A stretch of DNA of 64,000 bases from Thioflexithrix psekupsensis (GTDB taxonomy: Bacteria; Pseudomonadota; Gammaproteobacteria; Beggiatoales; Beggiatoaceae): positions 372,001 to 436,000 of the forward strand of contig NZ_MSLT01000006.1 of the NCBI RefSeq assembly GCF_002149925.1. The letters are read 5' to 3'. How positions within the stretch are numbered: position 1 is the stretch's first letter; the number at the start of each line of letters is the position of its first letter. The translations under genes and the position numbers were made by a program. Below the pieces are notes generated by a model that was not told where the DNA came from, did not search any database, and saw nothing but the letters and a program-made list of their open reading frames with translations. Shown in pieces: positions 53,568-63,338 of the stretch.

Positions 53568-54812
53568 ATGAAGTTATTTAATCGCTATATTCCTGCGCCA
53601 AAACCTGTGAATGAAACAGAGCGTTTGGCCGCATTAGCCCGTTATGAAATTTTAGATTCTGAATTTGAGCAAAATTTTGATGATTTAGCCCAATTGGCTG
53701 CGCATATTTGCGGCACGCCCGTGGCATTGATCAGCCTAATTGATGACAATCGCCAGTGGTTTAAATCGCATGTGGGCATAAAGGCTACGGAAACACCGCG
53801 TGATGTGGCATTCTGTGCGCACGCAATTTTGCAGCCTAATCAAGCCTTTATTGTTCCTGATGCCCATAAAGACCCGCGTTTTGCCAATAGTCCGCTGGTG
53901 ATGGAGCAACCGTTTATTCGTTTTTACGCGGGCGCGCCGTTGGTGACAGCGGAGGGGTACGCGCTGGGGACTTTGTGCGTGGTAGATTCCATTCCACGCG
54001 ATTTAACGCCACAACAAACAGAAGCCTTGCAAGCATTAAGTCGCCAAGTGATGGCACAATTAGAATTGCGGCGTAATTTGATTCAATTAAATCAAAGCAA
54101 TCTGGAATTAACGCGCTTAAATCAAAGCAAAAATGATTTTTTAAATATGGCTGCTCATGATTTAAAAAATCCGTTATCAGCAGTTAAAGGTTATGCTGAG
54201 GAAATTATTGAGACGAGCCATGATCTTCGTATAGAAGAGGTAGAAGAAATGGCTAAAAATATTGCTAAAGCCAGTCAGCACATGTTTGAATTGGTGATTA
54301 ATATTTTAGATGTGAATGCCATTGAGCATCAAATGGATAATTTAAAATGTGAACCTGTAGATATTGCCGAAATTTTACAGCAATTAAAAGTGCAGTATCA
54401 ACAACGTGCCGCATTAAAGCAAATCGAATTGAAATTGCAAATTGACAGTCAACGCTTGGCTTATGCTCACGCCGCTTCTGCACAGCAAGTATTTGATAAT
54501 TTAATTTCTAATGCTTTAAAATATTCGCCCTTTGGTCGCCAAGTGACGATCCATTTGCAAGTGCTTGAAAATAAATTGCAAGTGGCCGTGCAAGATCAAG
54601 GACAAGGACTCAGTCAGGCTGATCAACAAAAATTATTCCAAAAATTCACCCGTCTTTCTGCACGTCCAACAGGTGGCGAGCATTCGTCAGGATTGGGTTT
54701 ATTTATTGTGAAACGATTGGTGGAAGCCATGCACGCCGAAATTTATTGTGAAAGTGAATTGGGAAAAGGCGCACGTTTTATTGTGCGCTTTCTTCTTGCC
54801 GCTGATACTTGA
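53568..54812 (+). CDS. GAF-domain sensor histidine kinase
   Basis: The 414-residue soluble kinase has a GAF domain (about 20-165: LVALISLIDDNRQWF-like segment, FCAHAILQPNQAFIVPDA), a short coiled coil, a DHp helix with H-box MAAHDLKNPLSAVKGYAEEI, and an ATPase domain (N-box DNLISNALKYSP, G-boxes DQGQGLS and GLGLFIVKRLVE). I chose ATG at 53568 with TAGG upstream; the frame could start at TTG 53553. No response regulator is adjacent. The GAF ligand is unknown. An atypical soluble, orphan kinase. Confidence 0.88.
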   Translation: MKLFNRYIPAPKPVNETERLAALARYEILDSEFEQNFDDLAQLAAHICGTPVALISLIDDNRQWFKSHVGIKATETPRDVAFCAHAILQPNQAFIVPDAHKDPRFANSPLVMEQPFIRFYAGAPLVTAEGYALGTLCVVDSIPRDLTPQQTEALQALSRQVMAQLELRRNLIQLNQSNLELTRLNQSKNDFLNMAAHDLKNPLSAVKGYAEEIIETSHDLRIEEVEEMAKNIAKASQHMFELVINILDVNAIEHQMDNLKCEPVDIAEILQQLKVQYQQRAALKQIELKLQIDSQRLAYAHAASAQQVFDNLISNALKYSPFGRQVTIHLQVLENKLQVAVQDQGQGLSQADQQKLFQKFTRLSARPTGGEHSSGLGLFIVKRLVEAMHAEIYCESELGKGARFIVRFLLAADT

Positions 54813-54846
54813 AACTTTTTAATGAATTTAGTTTTTATTACTGACA

Positions 54847-56013
54847 ATGAATACAACACGTTTTTCTTATCCACTAAAAAAAATTGGCTTAATTGGCGGT
54901 GGTCAATTGGGCAAAATGACCGCTCAAGCGGCACGAGAAATGGGTTTTGCCATCTATGTGTTAGACCCGCAAATTCAATGCCCTGCGGCCTCTATTGCCG
55001 ATAAGCATATTATTGGCAGTTTATATGATTCGGTTAAAATTCGGGAATTAGCCCATTTAAGTGATGTTTTAACTTATGAAATTGAACATGTTGATATTGA
55101 GACGTTAAAACAATTATATGATCAAGGTTATCCCATTTATCCATCGCCTTATGTATTAGAAGTGATTCAGGATAAATGGCGACAAAAACAAGTGTTAGCA
55201 CAACATCATATTCCCGTGCCTAAATTTCAAGCCGTTGATGATTTAAATGCCACGTTTTTAGCACAGGCTAAATTTCCTTTGGTACAAAAAGCCCGCCGTG
55301 GGGGTTATGATGGTAAAGGCGTGGCGATTTTGCGCAGTATAGAAGATAAAGAAAAAATTCTTCCCGTGCCTTCCATGATCGAGGAATTTGTGGCGTTTAA
55401 AAAAGAATTGGCCATTATGATTGCCAGAGATAAACAAGGCAATATTGCCTGTTATCCTGTGGTGGAAATGGTCTTTGATGATCGCACGAATATTTGCGAT
55501 ATTGTCGCCGCTCCTGCCACGATTTCTCCCGCTTTAGCTGAACAAGCGAGAAAAATCGCTGTCGATGCGATTTGTGCATTAGATGGAATTGGGGTATTTG
55601 GGGTGGAAATGTTTTTAACGCAAGACGATCAAATTCTGGTGAATGAAATCGCGCCGCGGCCGCATAATTCAGGGCATTATACCATTGAAGCCTGTCTCAC
55701 CAGTCAATTTGAACAATTGGTGCGTATTGTCAGCGATTTGCCGTTGGGAAGTGCAAAATTATTAAGTCCTGCGGTGATGTTGAATTTATTGGGCGAAGCG
55801 GGTTATCAAGGTCGTCCCGTGATTACAGGATTGGTGGAAACATTAAGTATTGCGGGTTTATCTTTTCATTTTTATGATAAATCAATTACGCGGCCATTTC
55901 GCAAAATGGGACATATTACTTTATTAGCCGATGATATAGAAACGGCATTGATGGCATTAGATAATGTGAAGAAAACCCTTAAAATCCAAGGTGAGGATAT
56001 GATTCATGACTGA
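54847..56013 (+). CDS. purK: N5-carboxyaminoimidazole ribonucleotide synthase
   Basis: This 388-residue ATP-grasp enzyme of purine synthesis carboxylates AIR using bicarbonate and [23 protein letters not shown] near the N-terminus, [20 protein letters not shown] and [18 protein letters not shown] are diagnostic. It overlaps purE by eight bases, the usual pair for successive steps but here in the less common order purK-purE. Confidence 0.95.
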   Translation: MNTTRFSYPLKKIGLIGGGQLGKMTAQAAREMGFAIYVLDPQIQCPAASIADKHIIGSLYDSVKIRELAHLSDVLTYEIEHVDIETLKQLYDQGYPIYPSPYVLEVIQDKWRQKQVLAQHHIPVPKFQAVDDLNATFLAQAKFPLVQKARRGGYDGKGVAILRSIEDKEKILPVPSMIEEFVAFKKELAIMIARDKQGNIACYPVVEMVFDDRTNICDIVAAPATISPALAEQARKIAVDAICALDGIGVFGVEMFLTQDDQILVNEIAPRPHNSGHYTIEACLTSQFEQLVRIVSDLPLGSAKLLSPAVMLNLLGEAGYQGRPVITGLVETLSIAGLSFHFYDKSITRPFRKMGHITLLADDIETALMALDNVKKTLKIQGEDMIHD

Positions 56014-56533
56014 TATTGTGGTGGGTATTGTGATGGGGAGTGATTCGGATTTGCCCGTGATGCAAGGCGCGGCTACGGTCTTAGAAACGTTGCAAGTGAA
56101 TTTTGAATTAACCATTGTTTCGGCACATCGCACGCCTAAGCGTTTGTTTGATTATGCGCAAACCGCAGAGGCGCGTGGTTTATCCGTGATTATTGCGGGT
56201 GCGGGGGGTGCGGCGCATTTGCCCGGTATGGTGGCTTCGTTGACGTGTTTACCCGTCATTGGCGTGCCAATTAAAACATCGACTTTAAATGGACAAGATT
56301 CGTTATTATCGATTGTGCAAATGCCCGCGGGCGTTCCTGTGGCAACGGTAGCCATTAATAATGCACAAAATGCAGGCATTTTGGCCGCGCAAATTGTGGC
56401 GATTAAATTTCCTGCTATTCGGGCGCAAATTTGTCGTTATAAATCTGAATTAGAACAGATGGTATTGGCTAAAGCTGAAAAATTAGAACAATTGGGTTAT
56501 AGTCAATATTTGGCGGATTATCAATTGCCTTAA
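56006..56533 (+). CDS. purE: N5-carboxyaminoimidazole ribonucleotide mutase
   Basis: The 175-residue enzyme moves the carboxyl group from N5 to C4 of the imidazole ring. The signature [12 protein letters not shown] and [13 protein letters not shown] (catalytic His) are present, with [15 protein letters not shown] in the substrate site. It overlaps the purK stop, so the two are translationally coupled. Its stop overlaps the convergent waaC stop by four bases. Confidence 0.95.
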   Translation: MTDIVVGIVMGSDSDLPVMQGAATVLETLQVNFELTIVSAHRTPKRLFDYAQTAEARGLSVIIAGAGGAAHLPGMVASLTCLPVIGVPIKTSTLNGQDSLLSIVQMPAGVPVATVAINNAQNAGILAAQIVAIKFPAIRAQICRYKSELEQMVLAKAEKLEQLGYSQYLADYQLP

Positions 56534-57546
56534 ATCAACATTTCTATCGCCATCCACACACGTTCTACACTCAAATCGCGGGCGCATACAGGAGAAGTGT
56601 AATATTTTCCCTGATAATAACAGTGGCGACGTAAACACGGAGAACAGGGAAATGCCGCTTGTAAATGGACTTGTTTTGTGCCGTAAGTGCCAGTGCGTTC
56701 GGGAGCGGTCGCGCTATACACCGTGACAGACGGCACAGACAACGCGGCTGCCAAGTGTGACAATCCCGTATCCACACCGACTACCGCTTTGGCTTGTAAC
56801 ATCACTTGCGCCATGCCCGCCAAATCGGTGCGCGGAATCAAACTGACATGGGGATGCACGGCCATAATGGCACTGGCACGCGCTTGTTCTAACGCACTTC
56901 CCCAAGCCACTTGCACGTGATACCCCGCGTCCACTGCTAATTGTGCCAACGATTGCCAGTGGGCAATAGGCCAATGTTTACTGCTCCATGTCGTACCATG
57001 TAGAAAAATAAGCGTGGGATGTGCCGCGTGTTGTTTTTCAAAATGTCCCGCAATCCCGTAATCTGGTGGCGTAGTCGGACACGCATAACCCAGTATTCGC
57101 GCAAACAATTGGCGTGTCCGTTCTACCGCATGGGCTTGTTTTGGCACGGCAATGTGTTGTTGGTAAAACCAATGGCTTAAAGATTCACGACTGGAATGGC
57201 GATCAAAACCATAACGAGTTCCCCGCGCTTGCGCAGCGACAATGGCACTTTTTAATAATCCTTGTGCATCAATCACTTGATCGTAGGTTTGCGCCCGCAA
57301 TTGCGCACGAAATGGGGGAAATTCTCGCCATAAATCACGCCAATGGTGTCGCCAGCGTCGTAATGCGATAGGTATAACAGTACGCACCGCCGGATGCCAA
57401 CCCGCCACCGGCACAAAAGCCTCTTCCACCACCCAATCGATTTGTAATTCTGGCCAAATTCGGCGCGCATCACTCAGCGCAGGCAAGGTGTGAATCACAT
57501 CGCCCAGTGAAGACAGTTTGATGAGTAGAATAGCGGACACCGTCAT
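56530..57546 (-). CDS. waaC: Lipopolysaccharide heptosyltransferase I
   Basis: This 338-residue GT9-family enzyme adds the first heptose to Kdo2-lipid A at the inner face of the inner membrane. Visible are [20 protein letters not shown] at the N-terminus, [26 protein letters not shown] and the donor-site [20 protein letters not shown]. It is transcribed alone and converges on purE. Heptosyltransferase II is less likely because the N-terminal and HGTT motifs fit WaaC. Confidence 0.88.
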   Translation of the reverse strand: MTVSAILLIKLSSLGDVIHTLPALSDARRIWPELQIDWVVEEAFVPVAGWHPAVRTVIPIALRRWRHHWRDLWREFPPFRAQLRAQTYDQVIDAQGLLKSAIVAAQARGTRYGFDRHSSRESLSHWFYQQHIAVPKQAHAVERTRQLFARILGYACPTTPPDYGIAGHFEKQHAAHPTLIFLHGTTWSSKHWPIAHWQSLAQLAVDAGYHVQVAWGSALEQARASAIMAVHPHVSLIPRTDLAGMAQVMLQAKAVVGVDTGLSHLAAALSVPSVTVYSATAPERTGTYGTKQVHLQAAFPCSPCLRRHCYYQGKYYTSPVCARDLSVERVWMAIEMLI

Positions 57547-57628
57547 GCCTTTATTTTTGGTTAAATTGATTGAAATAATGAATTAAAATGAGCTTTAATT
57601 ATTTATCAACATTCATTTTGAGTTTACT

Positions 57629-58084
57629 ATGTTTCACTGCATTTTATATCAACCCGAAATTCCACCCAATACAGGCAATATTATTCGACTTTGTGCGAAT
57701 GCAGGGTTTACGCTGCATGTCATAGAACCTTTGGGTTTTGTGTGGGATGATAAGCGGTTAAAACGAGCGGGCTTGGATTACCACGAATGGGCGCGGGTTC
57801 GGCATCACGCGAATTTGTCCGCGTGTTTGGTGCAATTGTCCGAATCTCGCATTTTTGCATGCAGCACCAAGTCGGAAACTAATTACAGTCAAATCAATTA
57901 TCGCGCCCAAGATGCGTTTTTATTTGGCCCTGAAACGCGAGGTTTGCCTTTAGATGTATTGCATCAATTTCATACTGAACAACGTATTCGCATTCCCATG
58001 CAAGCCAACAGTCGCAGTTTAAACCTTTCTAATTCGGTGGCAATTATTTTATACGAGGCATGGCGGCAAGTGGGATTTTGTTGA
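57629..58084 (+). CDS. trmL: tRNA (cytidine/uridine-34-2'-O)-methyltransferase
   Basis: This 151-residue SPOUT methyltransferase modifies the wobble ribose of tRNA-Leu. The family marks [28 protein letters not shown] and [18 protein letters not shown] (the trefoil-knot SAM site) are all present. It is monocistronic; a hairpin lies between it and the convergent trpA. Confidence 0.94.
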   Translation: MFHCILYQPEIPPNTGNIIRLCANAGFTLHVIEPLGFVWDDKRLKRAGLDYHEWARVRHHANLSACLVQLSESRIFACSTKSETNYSQINYRAQDAFLFGPETRGLPLDVLHQFHTEQRIRIPMQANSRSLNLSNSVAIILYEAWRQVGFC

Positions 58085-58106
58085 ATAATTTTTGCGGTTT
58101 TTTTAG

Positions 58107-58128
58107 GGGCAGACGGGGGTGTCTGCCC
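58107..58128. terminator. Hairpin between trmL and trpA
   Basis: An 8-bp perfect stem GGGCAGAC/GTCTGCCC with a 6-nt loop, followed on the plus strand by a T-rich stretch, may terminate trmL. It is a near relative of the hairpin at 106-125. Confidence 0.55.
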
Positions 58129-58154
58129 TATGTGTTTGTTTTTACAAGCTGTTT

Positions 58155-58967
58155 TTAATTCTTGTTTGCGACGGCCACCACCGCGTGATGTAATGCGCCA
58201 AACCATGTGGTCACTGTTTGGGTCAGTTGACTGGGATCGGCTTGCTCAATTTGTTGCAACAACGCACTGCCCACAATCACCGCATCGCTGATCTGCGCAA
58301 TTTGTGCCGCTGATTCCGCATCACGTATGCCAAAACCCACCCCAATCGGTAAATTTGTTATACTCCGAATATCGCGTAACTTTTCTGCCACCGCGTGTGT
58401 ATCCAATTTAGCACTGCCCGTTACCCCTTTTAAGGAAACGTAATATAAATAACCACTGGCCACTTCGCTAATACGGGCAATGCGCTCATGGGTTGTGGTG
58501 GGAGATAACAGAAAAATAGGGTCTAATTCATGTTGACGAAATAAATCGCCTAATTCCCCAATTTCTTCAGGTGGTAAATCCACCAATAAAATGCCATCCA
58601 CTCCTGCTTGATGTGCGGCTTTAGCAAATTCCGCATAGCCCATGTTTTCCACAGGATTCACATAACCCATTAATACCACCGGCGTATCAGAATTGGTTTG
58701 TCTAAAGGTACTGACAATATGCAACACATCATATAACGTCGTTCCCGCAGCCAACGCCCGCTCACTGGCACGCTGAATCACAGGGCCATCCGCCATCGGA
58801 TCAGAAAAAGGCATTCCTAATTCAATAATATCCGCTCCCGAATCCACTAAAGTGTGCATTAATGTCACCGTTAATGGCACAGAAGGATCGCCCGCGGTAA
58901 TAAACGGAATTAACGCCGCTTGTTGTTTCGCTTTTAACTGGTTAAAACAGGCGTTAATTCGCTTCAT
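58155..58967 (-). CDS. trpA: Tryptophan synthase alpha chain
   Basis: The 270-residue TIM-barrel enzyme cleaves indole-3-glycerol phosphate to indole. [32 protein letters not shown] with the catalytic Glu and Asp region, and [15 protein letters not shown] are present. Its start overlaps the trpB stop by four bases, giving coupled translation and stoichiometric alpha-beta complex. It is the last gene of trpF-trpB-trpA. Confidence 0.96.
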   Translation of the reverse strand: MKRINACFNQLKAKQQAALIPFITAGDPSVPLTVTLMHTLVDSGADIIELGMPFSDPMADGPVIQRASERALAAGTTLYDVLHIVSTFRQTNSDTPVVLMGYVNPVENMGYAEFAKAAHQAGVDGILLVDLPPEEIGELGDLFRQHELDPIFLLSPTTTHERIARISEVASGYLYYVSLKGVTGSAKLDTHAVAEKLRDIRSITNLPIGVGFGIRDAESAAQIAQISDAVIVGSALLQQIEQADPSQLTQTVTTWFGALHHAVVAVANKN

Positions 58968-60187
58968 ATTTGAATTCCTTCCAAAGTCGCTACAGTATTA
59001 ATATCTTTATCCCCGCGGCCTGACAAATTCACAATAATGCTTTGTTCTGGTGTCAAGGTGGGTGCGAGTTGTTGACAATACGCCAGCGCGTGGCTTGATT
59101 CTAACGCAGGCATAATTCCTTCAATGCGGGTTAATTGGTGAAACGCTTGCAAGGCTTGCGTATCGGTCACCGTGACGTAATGGGCGCGGCCAATGTCTTT
59201 CAACCACGCATGTTCAGGCCCTACACCGGGATAATCCAAACCCGCAGAAATAGAATGTGTTTCTGCAATTTGTCCGTGGGCATCCATCATCAAATAAGTG
59301 CGATTTCCATGCAACACACCGGGTTTACCTGCATTTAATGGCGCGGCATGGCGGCCGGTTTCAACGCCATCTCCTCCCGCTTCCACACCGTATAAAGCCA
59401 CATTTTCATCCGCTAAAAACGGGAAAAATAAGCCCATCGCATTCGATCCGCCCCCCACACAAGCACATAAAGCATCCGGTAAACGTCCCGTCATCGCTAA
59501 CATTTGCTCGCGGGCTTCGCGGCCAATAATCGCTTGAAAATCGCGCACCATCGCCGGATAAGGGTGTGGCCCCGCCACCGTGCCAATAATATAAAATGTA
59601 TTATCAACATTCGTCACCCAATCGCGCATGGCTTCGTTGAGTGCGTCTTTTAACGTTTTAGAACCAGAAGTGACTGCGCGCACTTCCGCGCCGAGTAAAC
59701 GCATTCGATACACATTCACCGATTGCCGTTTAATGTCCTCCGCGCCCATGTAAACCACACATTCCAAGCCCAAACGCGCTGCCACCGTCGCACTGGCCAC
59801 GCCATGTTGACCTGCGCCCGTTTCTGCAATAATACGAGTTTTACCCATACGCTTGGCGAGTAAAGCCTGACCTAATGCACTGTTAATTTTATGTGCGCCG
59901 GTGTGGTTTAAATCTTCTCGTTTTAAATAAATTTGCGCGCCACCCAATTGGTTTGACCAGCGTTCAGCGTGGTACAAAGGTGAAGGACGGCCGACGTAAT
60001 GGTGTAAATCGCGGTCTAATTCCGCTTGGAATTGGGGATCGTGGCGATAATATTGATAGGCTTGTTGTAATTCTGATAAAGGCTGCATCAGCGTTTCCGC
60101 CACAAAAATGCCGCCGTAACGCCCAAAATGACCCGACGCATCAGGTAAGGGCGAATCTCCCAATAAAGTGTGGTGAGTCATCGTCAT
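58964..60187 (-). CDS. trpB: Tryptophan synthase beta chain
   Basis: This 407-residue PLP enzyme condenses indole with serine. The PLP lysine is in [15 protein letters not shown], and the [13 protein letters not shown] phosphate loop and GAGQHGVA segment are intact. It lies between trpF (30 bases upstream) and trpA (overlapping). Confidence 0.97.
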   Translation of the reverse strand: MTMTHHTLLGDSPLPDASGHFGRYGGIFVAETLMQPLSELQQAYQYYRHDPQFQAELDRDLHHYVGRPSPLYHAERWSNQLGGAQIYLKREDLNHTGAHKINSALGQALLAKRMGKTRIIAETGAGQHGVASATVAARLGLECVVYMGAEDIKRQSVNVYRMRLLGAEVRAVTSGSKTLKDALNEAMRDWVTNVDNTFYIIGTVAGPHPYPAMVRDFQAIIGREAREQMLAMTGRLPDALCACVGGGSNAMGLFFPFLADENVALYGVEAGGDGVETGRHAAPLNAGKPGVLHGNRTYLMMDAHGQIAETHSISAGLDYPGVGPEHAWLKDIGRAHYVTVTDTQALQAFHQLTRIEGIMPALESSHALAYCQQLAPTLTPEQSIIVNLSGRGDKDINTVATLEGIQI

Positions 60188-60217
60188 TCATTTATCTCGC
60201 TAAATATTTTAGATTTT

Positions 60218-60847
60218 TTAAGAGGATACGCGACAAGCACGAATAAAGGCGGCCATTTTTTCAGCCGATTTGATGCCTTTAGCGGTTTCAACTCCGCCAC
60301 TGACATCCACGCCATAGGGAGACACTTGCTGTATCGCTTGTGAGACATTTTCAGGCGTTAATCCCCCCGCCAAAATGATCGGCTTGGCACATGGACGAGG
60401 CACGTATTGCCAGTTAAAACAAACGCCGGTGCCACCTTTGGCGGATTCGACATAGGTATCTAATAAAATCGCTTGGGCGTGAGGATAGTCGGCAATGGCA
60501 GCGGTAATATTGCCATTTTCCCGAACCCGCAAGGCTTTGATGTAAGGACGAGCGAAGGCATGGCAATACTCAGGAGATTCATCGCCATGAAATTGTAACC
60601 GATCTAAGGGAATTTGCTGTAAAACATGCTGGACAAATTCCACCGTGGCATCCACAAATAAACCCACCGTGGTGACAAACGGCGGTAAGATTTGAAAAAT
60701 AGCCTGAGCTTGTGCGACAGTGACAGCGCGAGGACTGGGTTCATAAAAGACAAACCCCAACGCATCCGCCCCCCATTGGCAAGCCAATAACGCATCTTCA
60801 CAGCGCGTTACACCACAAATTTTGATACGGGGTTGAATGGGAATCAT
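60218..60847 (-). CDS. trpF: Phosphoribosylanthranilate isomerase
   Basis: The 209-residue TIM-barrel enzyme performs the Amadori rearrangement of phosphoribosylanthranilate. KICGVTRCEDALLA holds the catalytic Cys, LQFHGDESPEYC the central motif, and GVDVSGGVETAKGIKSAEKM the phosphate site. It is the first gene of the trpFBA cluster. No leader-peptide attenuator was seen upstream. Confidence 0.95.
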   Translation of the reverse strand: MIPIQPRIKICGVTRCEDALLACQWGADALGFVFYEPSPRAVTVAQAQAIFQILPPFVTTVGLFVDATVEFVQHVLQQIPLDRLQFHGDESPEYCHAFARPYIKALRVRENGNITAAIADYPHAQAILLDTYVESAKGGTGVCFNWQYVPRPCAKPIILAGGLTPENVSQAIQQVSPYGVDVSGGVETAKGIKSAEKMAAFIRACRVSS

Positions 60848-61027
60848 GAATATGACCGTCTTAATACGTTAAGAAACATCGAATTAGACCGCATAGTGTA
60901 GCATAAAACCTCAGGCAGAGTGTCAGCGATGGCTTGACATTACCATTCTCTATTTAAATCGAATAAAAAAACACCCGTTTGATTTTAGGCGAGAAAGTTT
61001 TTTGTCAGCGTATTTGTCAACAACGTA

Positions 61028-61057
61028 TTGGTGGAAGTAACAAATTTACGGTAAAAT
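61028..61057 (+). promoter_or_regulatory. Putative sigma-70 promoter of ppa
   Basis: TTGGTG (61028-61033) and TAAAAT (61052-61057) are separated by 18 bases, 39 bases before the ppa start. Confidence 0.45.
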
Positions 61058-61096
61058 AGCCCTTTTCACCCTTTTTAACAAGAACAGGAAGTTATC

Positions 61097-61645
61097 ATGA
61101 ATTTAGACCGCGTCCCGCCCGGTAAAAACCTCCCTGATGAAATCAACGTCATCATCGAAATCCCTGCGCACAGTGATCCCGTCAAGTACGAAGTGGATAA
61201 AGAAACAGGGGCGATGTTTGTTGATCGATTCATGAACGTGGCAATGCACTATCCCTGCAACTATGGTTACATTCCACATACGCTGTCTGAAGATGGCGAC
61301 CCGGTGGATGTGTTGGTGATTACACCGATTCCGATTATCAGTGGTTCTGTCATTCAATGTCGTCCGTTGGCGGTTTTGCGTATGACTGATGAATCTGGCC
61401 CTGATGCCAAAATTGTCGCCGTGCCAAAAGACAAGTTATCCACTTTATACCGCGAAGTGAAAACTATCGACGATTTGCGCCCCGAACTGCTCAAACAAAT
61501 CTCCCATTTTTTTGAACATTACAAAGACTTAGAAGCCAATAAGTGGGTGAAAATAGAAGGCTGGGCAGACGTTGAAGCGGCCAAAAAAGAGATTGTCGAT
61601 TCTGTGGCGCGCTACAACCAAGCACAACCTAAACCGATGTTTTAA
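61097..61645 (+). CDS. ppa: Inorganic pyrophosphatase
   Basis: This 182-residue family I enzyme hydrolyses pyrophosphate. The metal-binding signature DGDPVDVLV and the upstream [14 protein letters not shown] are intact, along with [15 protein letters not shown] precedes the ATG. It is monocistronic, with a short hairpin (AAACCA/TGGTTT at 61649-61666) after it. Confidence 0.96.
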   Translation: MNLDRVPPGKNLPDEINVIIEIPAHSDPVKYEVDKETGAMFVDRFMNVAMHYPCNYGYIPHTLSEDGDPVDVLVITPIPIISGSVIQCRPLAVLRMTDESGPDAKIVAVPKDKLSTLYREVKTIDDLRPELLKQISHFFEHYKDLEANKWVKIEGWADVEAAKKEIVDSVARYNQAQPKPMF

Positions 61646-61679
61646 GTCAAACCAATTTGCTGGTTTTATTTTGTTCTTC

Positions 61680-61701
61680 GTTCCCGCCGTGGGGTGGGAA
61701 C
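61680..61701. terminator. Hairpin between ppa and lysA
   Basis: A 9-bp stem GTTCCCGCC/GGTGGGAAC with one G-U pair and loop GTGG lies between the convergent stops. Its CGTTCCC...GGGAACG arms are of a type often seen as dispersed repeats. It has no T-run. Confidence 0.5.
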
Positions 61702-61715
61702 GTGGATTTTCCACA

Positions 61716-62981
61716 CTAAATTGTGGCAATGCTTTCCAAAGCCAGTAGGTCTTCGACCGTTTCGCGCCGTCGCACACATTGCCATTGATGACCAGACACC
61801 AGTATTTCTGCGGCGCGGCCGCGGGTATTGTAGTTAGAACTCATGGCAAAACCATAAGCCCCCGCCTGATGCACCGCTAATAAATCGCCTTCATTCACCC
61901 GTAAATACCGATCTTTGCCCAAAAAATCTCCCGTTTCGCACACAGGCCCCACGATGTCGTAACAAAGTGGATCGGCAGACGGCGTGTCGGCCACAAACAC
62001 AGGCTCAATACGTTGCCATGCGCCATACAATGCGGGACGAATCAGATCGTTCATGGCCGCATCAACAATCGCAAAATTTTTCGCTTCACCGTTTTTTAAA
62101 AATTCCACCCGCGTCAACAAAATACCCGCATCCGCGGCGATTGCCCGACCGGGTTCTAACAGCAAAGTGTAAGGCAGATTTTGCCATTGTTCTAATAAAA
62201 CATTCGCATAATCCACTATTTCTGGTGGTTCTTCTTCTCGGTAGCGCACGCCCAAACCGCCACCAAAATCAATATGATGCAATTGAATTTTTTGTTGTTC
62301 GAGTTGCTTGACCAATTGCAAAATGCGTTGTAGTGCATCGGCAAAAGGAGCTAAGTCTAACAACTGAGAACCAATGTGACAATCCACGCCTGTTATTTCA
62401 AGATGTGGCAATTGCTGTGCTTTCGCATACAAACTAGGGGCTTCAGTAATCGCAATACCAAATTTATTTTGTTTCAATCCCGTTGAGATATAAGGGTGAG
62501 TGCGGGCATCGACATCAGGATTGACCCGCAAAGAAATGCGCGCTTTCAATCCCATTTCTCCAGCCACTTGATTAAGGCGCGTCAATTCTGCTTCTGATTC
62601 CACGTTAAAACATAAAATATTAGCCTCTAAGGCTTGTTTCATTTCAGCGATACTTTTACCCACTCCAGAAAAAACAATTTTATTAGCGGGTGCGCCTGCG
62701 GTTAATACGCGGGTTAATTCTCCACCAGAAACAATGTCAAATCCAGAACCTAATTGCGCTAAAATAGAAAGAACCGCTATATTGGAATTGGCCTTGACCG
62801 CATAGCATATCAGATGAGGAATGGGTTGCAAGGCGCGATCAAATGCCCACCAATTGTCTTGTAATCGCTGTTTAGAATAAACAAAACAAGGCGTTCCCAC
62901 TTGATCAGCAAGGTGTTCTAAATTAACGGCTTCGGCATGTAACATGCCGTTTTGATAGGAAAAAGGAGCATTAAGCGTCAT
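61716..62981 (-). CDS. lysA: Diaminopimelate decarboxylase
   Basis: This 421-residue fold-III PLP enzyme makes lysine from meso-diaminopimelate. The PLP lysine is in CYAVKANSNIAVL, HIGSQLLDLAPF and LEPGRAIAADAGILL are the phosphate and substrate motifs, and CETGDFLG carries the active-site Cys from the partner subunit. It lies directly downstream of lptM, the common gammaproteobacterial order. dapF, often next, is absent here. Confidence 0.96.
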   Translation of the reverse strand: MTLNAPFSYQNGMLHAEAVNLEHLADQVGTPCFVYSKQRLQDNWWAFDRALQPIPHLICYAVKANSNIAVLSILAQLGSGFDIVSGGELTRVLTAGAPANKIVFSGVGKSIAEMKQALEANILCFNVESEAELTRLNQVAGEMGLKARISLRVNPDVDARTHPYISTGLKQNKFGIAITEAPSLYAKAQQLPHLEITGVDCHIGSQLLDLAPFADALQRILQLVKQLEQQKIQLHHIDFGGGLGVRYREEEPPEIVDYANVLLEQWQNLPYTLLLEPGRAIAADAGILLTRVEFLKNGEAKNFAIVDAAMNDLIRPALYGAWQRIEPVFVADTPSADPLCYDIVGPVCETGDFLGKDRYLRVNEGDLLAVHQAGAYGFAMSSNYNTRGRAAEILVSGHQWQCVRRRETVEDLLALESIATI

Positions 62982-63032
62982 GAATAAGACCTATTTCGTT
63001 GGTTTTTTTAGCGGAAAGCCATGTTTTTTGGA

Positions 63033-63176
63033 TTAAGGCGATTTTTTAGGCGCGGCGGGGTCATCTACCGAAGTAGAAGCCACCGGCGGTGCGACATCAG
63101 CGGGGCGTTGTAAAGCCCCTTTTTGCCCACATCCTAATAATAACAAGGAGAATAAGCTGAGTATTAAAATTTTCAT
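63033..63176 (-). CDS. lptM: LPS-assembly small lipoprotein LptM
   Basis: The 47-residue lipoprotein has a short signal MKILILSLFSLLLLGC with the lipobox Cys at 16, followed at once by the family hallmark GQKGAL and a Pro/Ala-rich tail. LptM (formerly YifL) assists disulfide maturation of LptD. Its position just upstream of lysA is the typical one. It is short enough to be missed by length filters; the motif makes it convincing. Confidence 0.88.
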   Translation of the reverse strand: MKILILSLFSLLLLGCGQKGALQRPADVAPPVASTSVDDPAAPKKSP

Positions 63177-63338
63177 TGTTTACAAAAAATGACAAAAAAG
63201 ATCACTTAATCTGAACCCACTATTTAGGGTAAAATAAGCCCAAATAGGGCATCAATCGGTTGGAATAGGCGATACGCTGCTAAAATTCACCGTTTGGTCT
63301 CGCTGGGCGATCATTCATCAACTTCTAGGAAATATAGG

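Noticed and set aside
60848-61096. trp attenuator or leader peptide upstream of trpF
   Set aside because: No Trp-codon-rich short ORF or paired alternative hairpins were seen in the interval.
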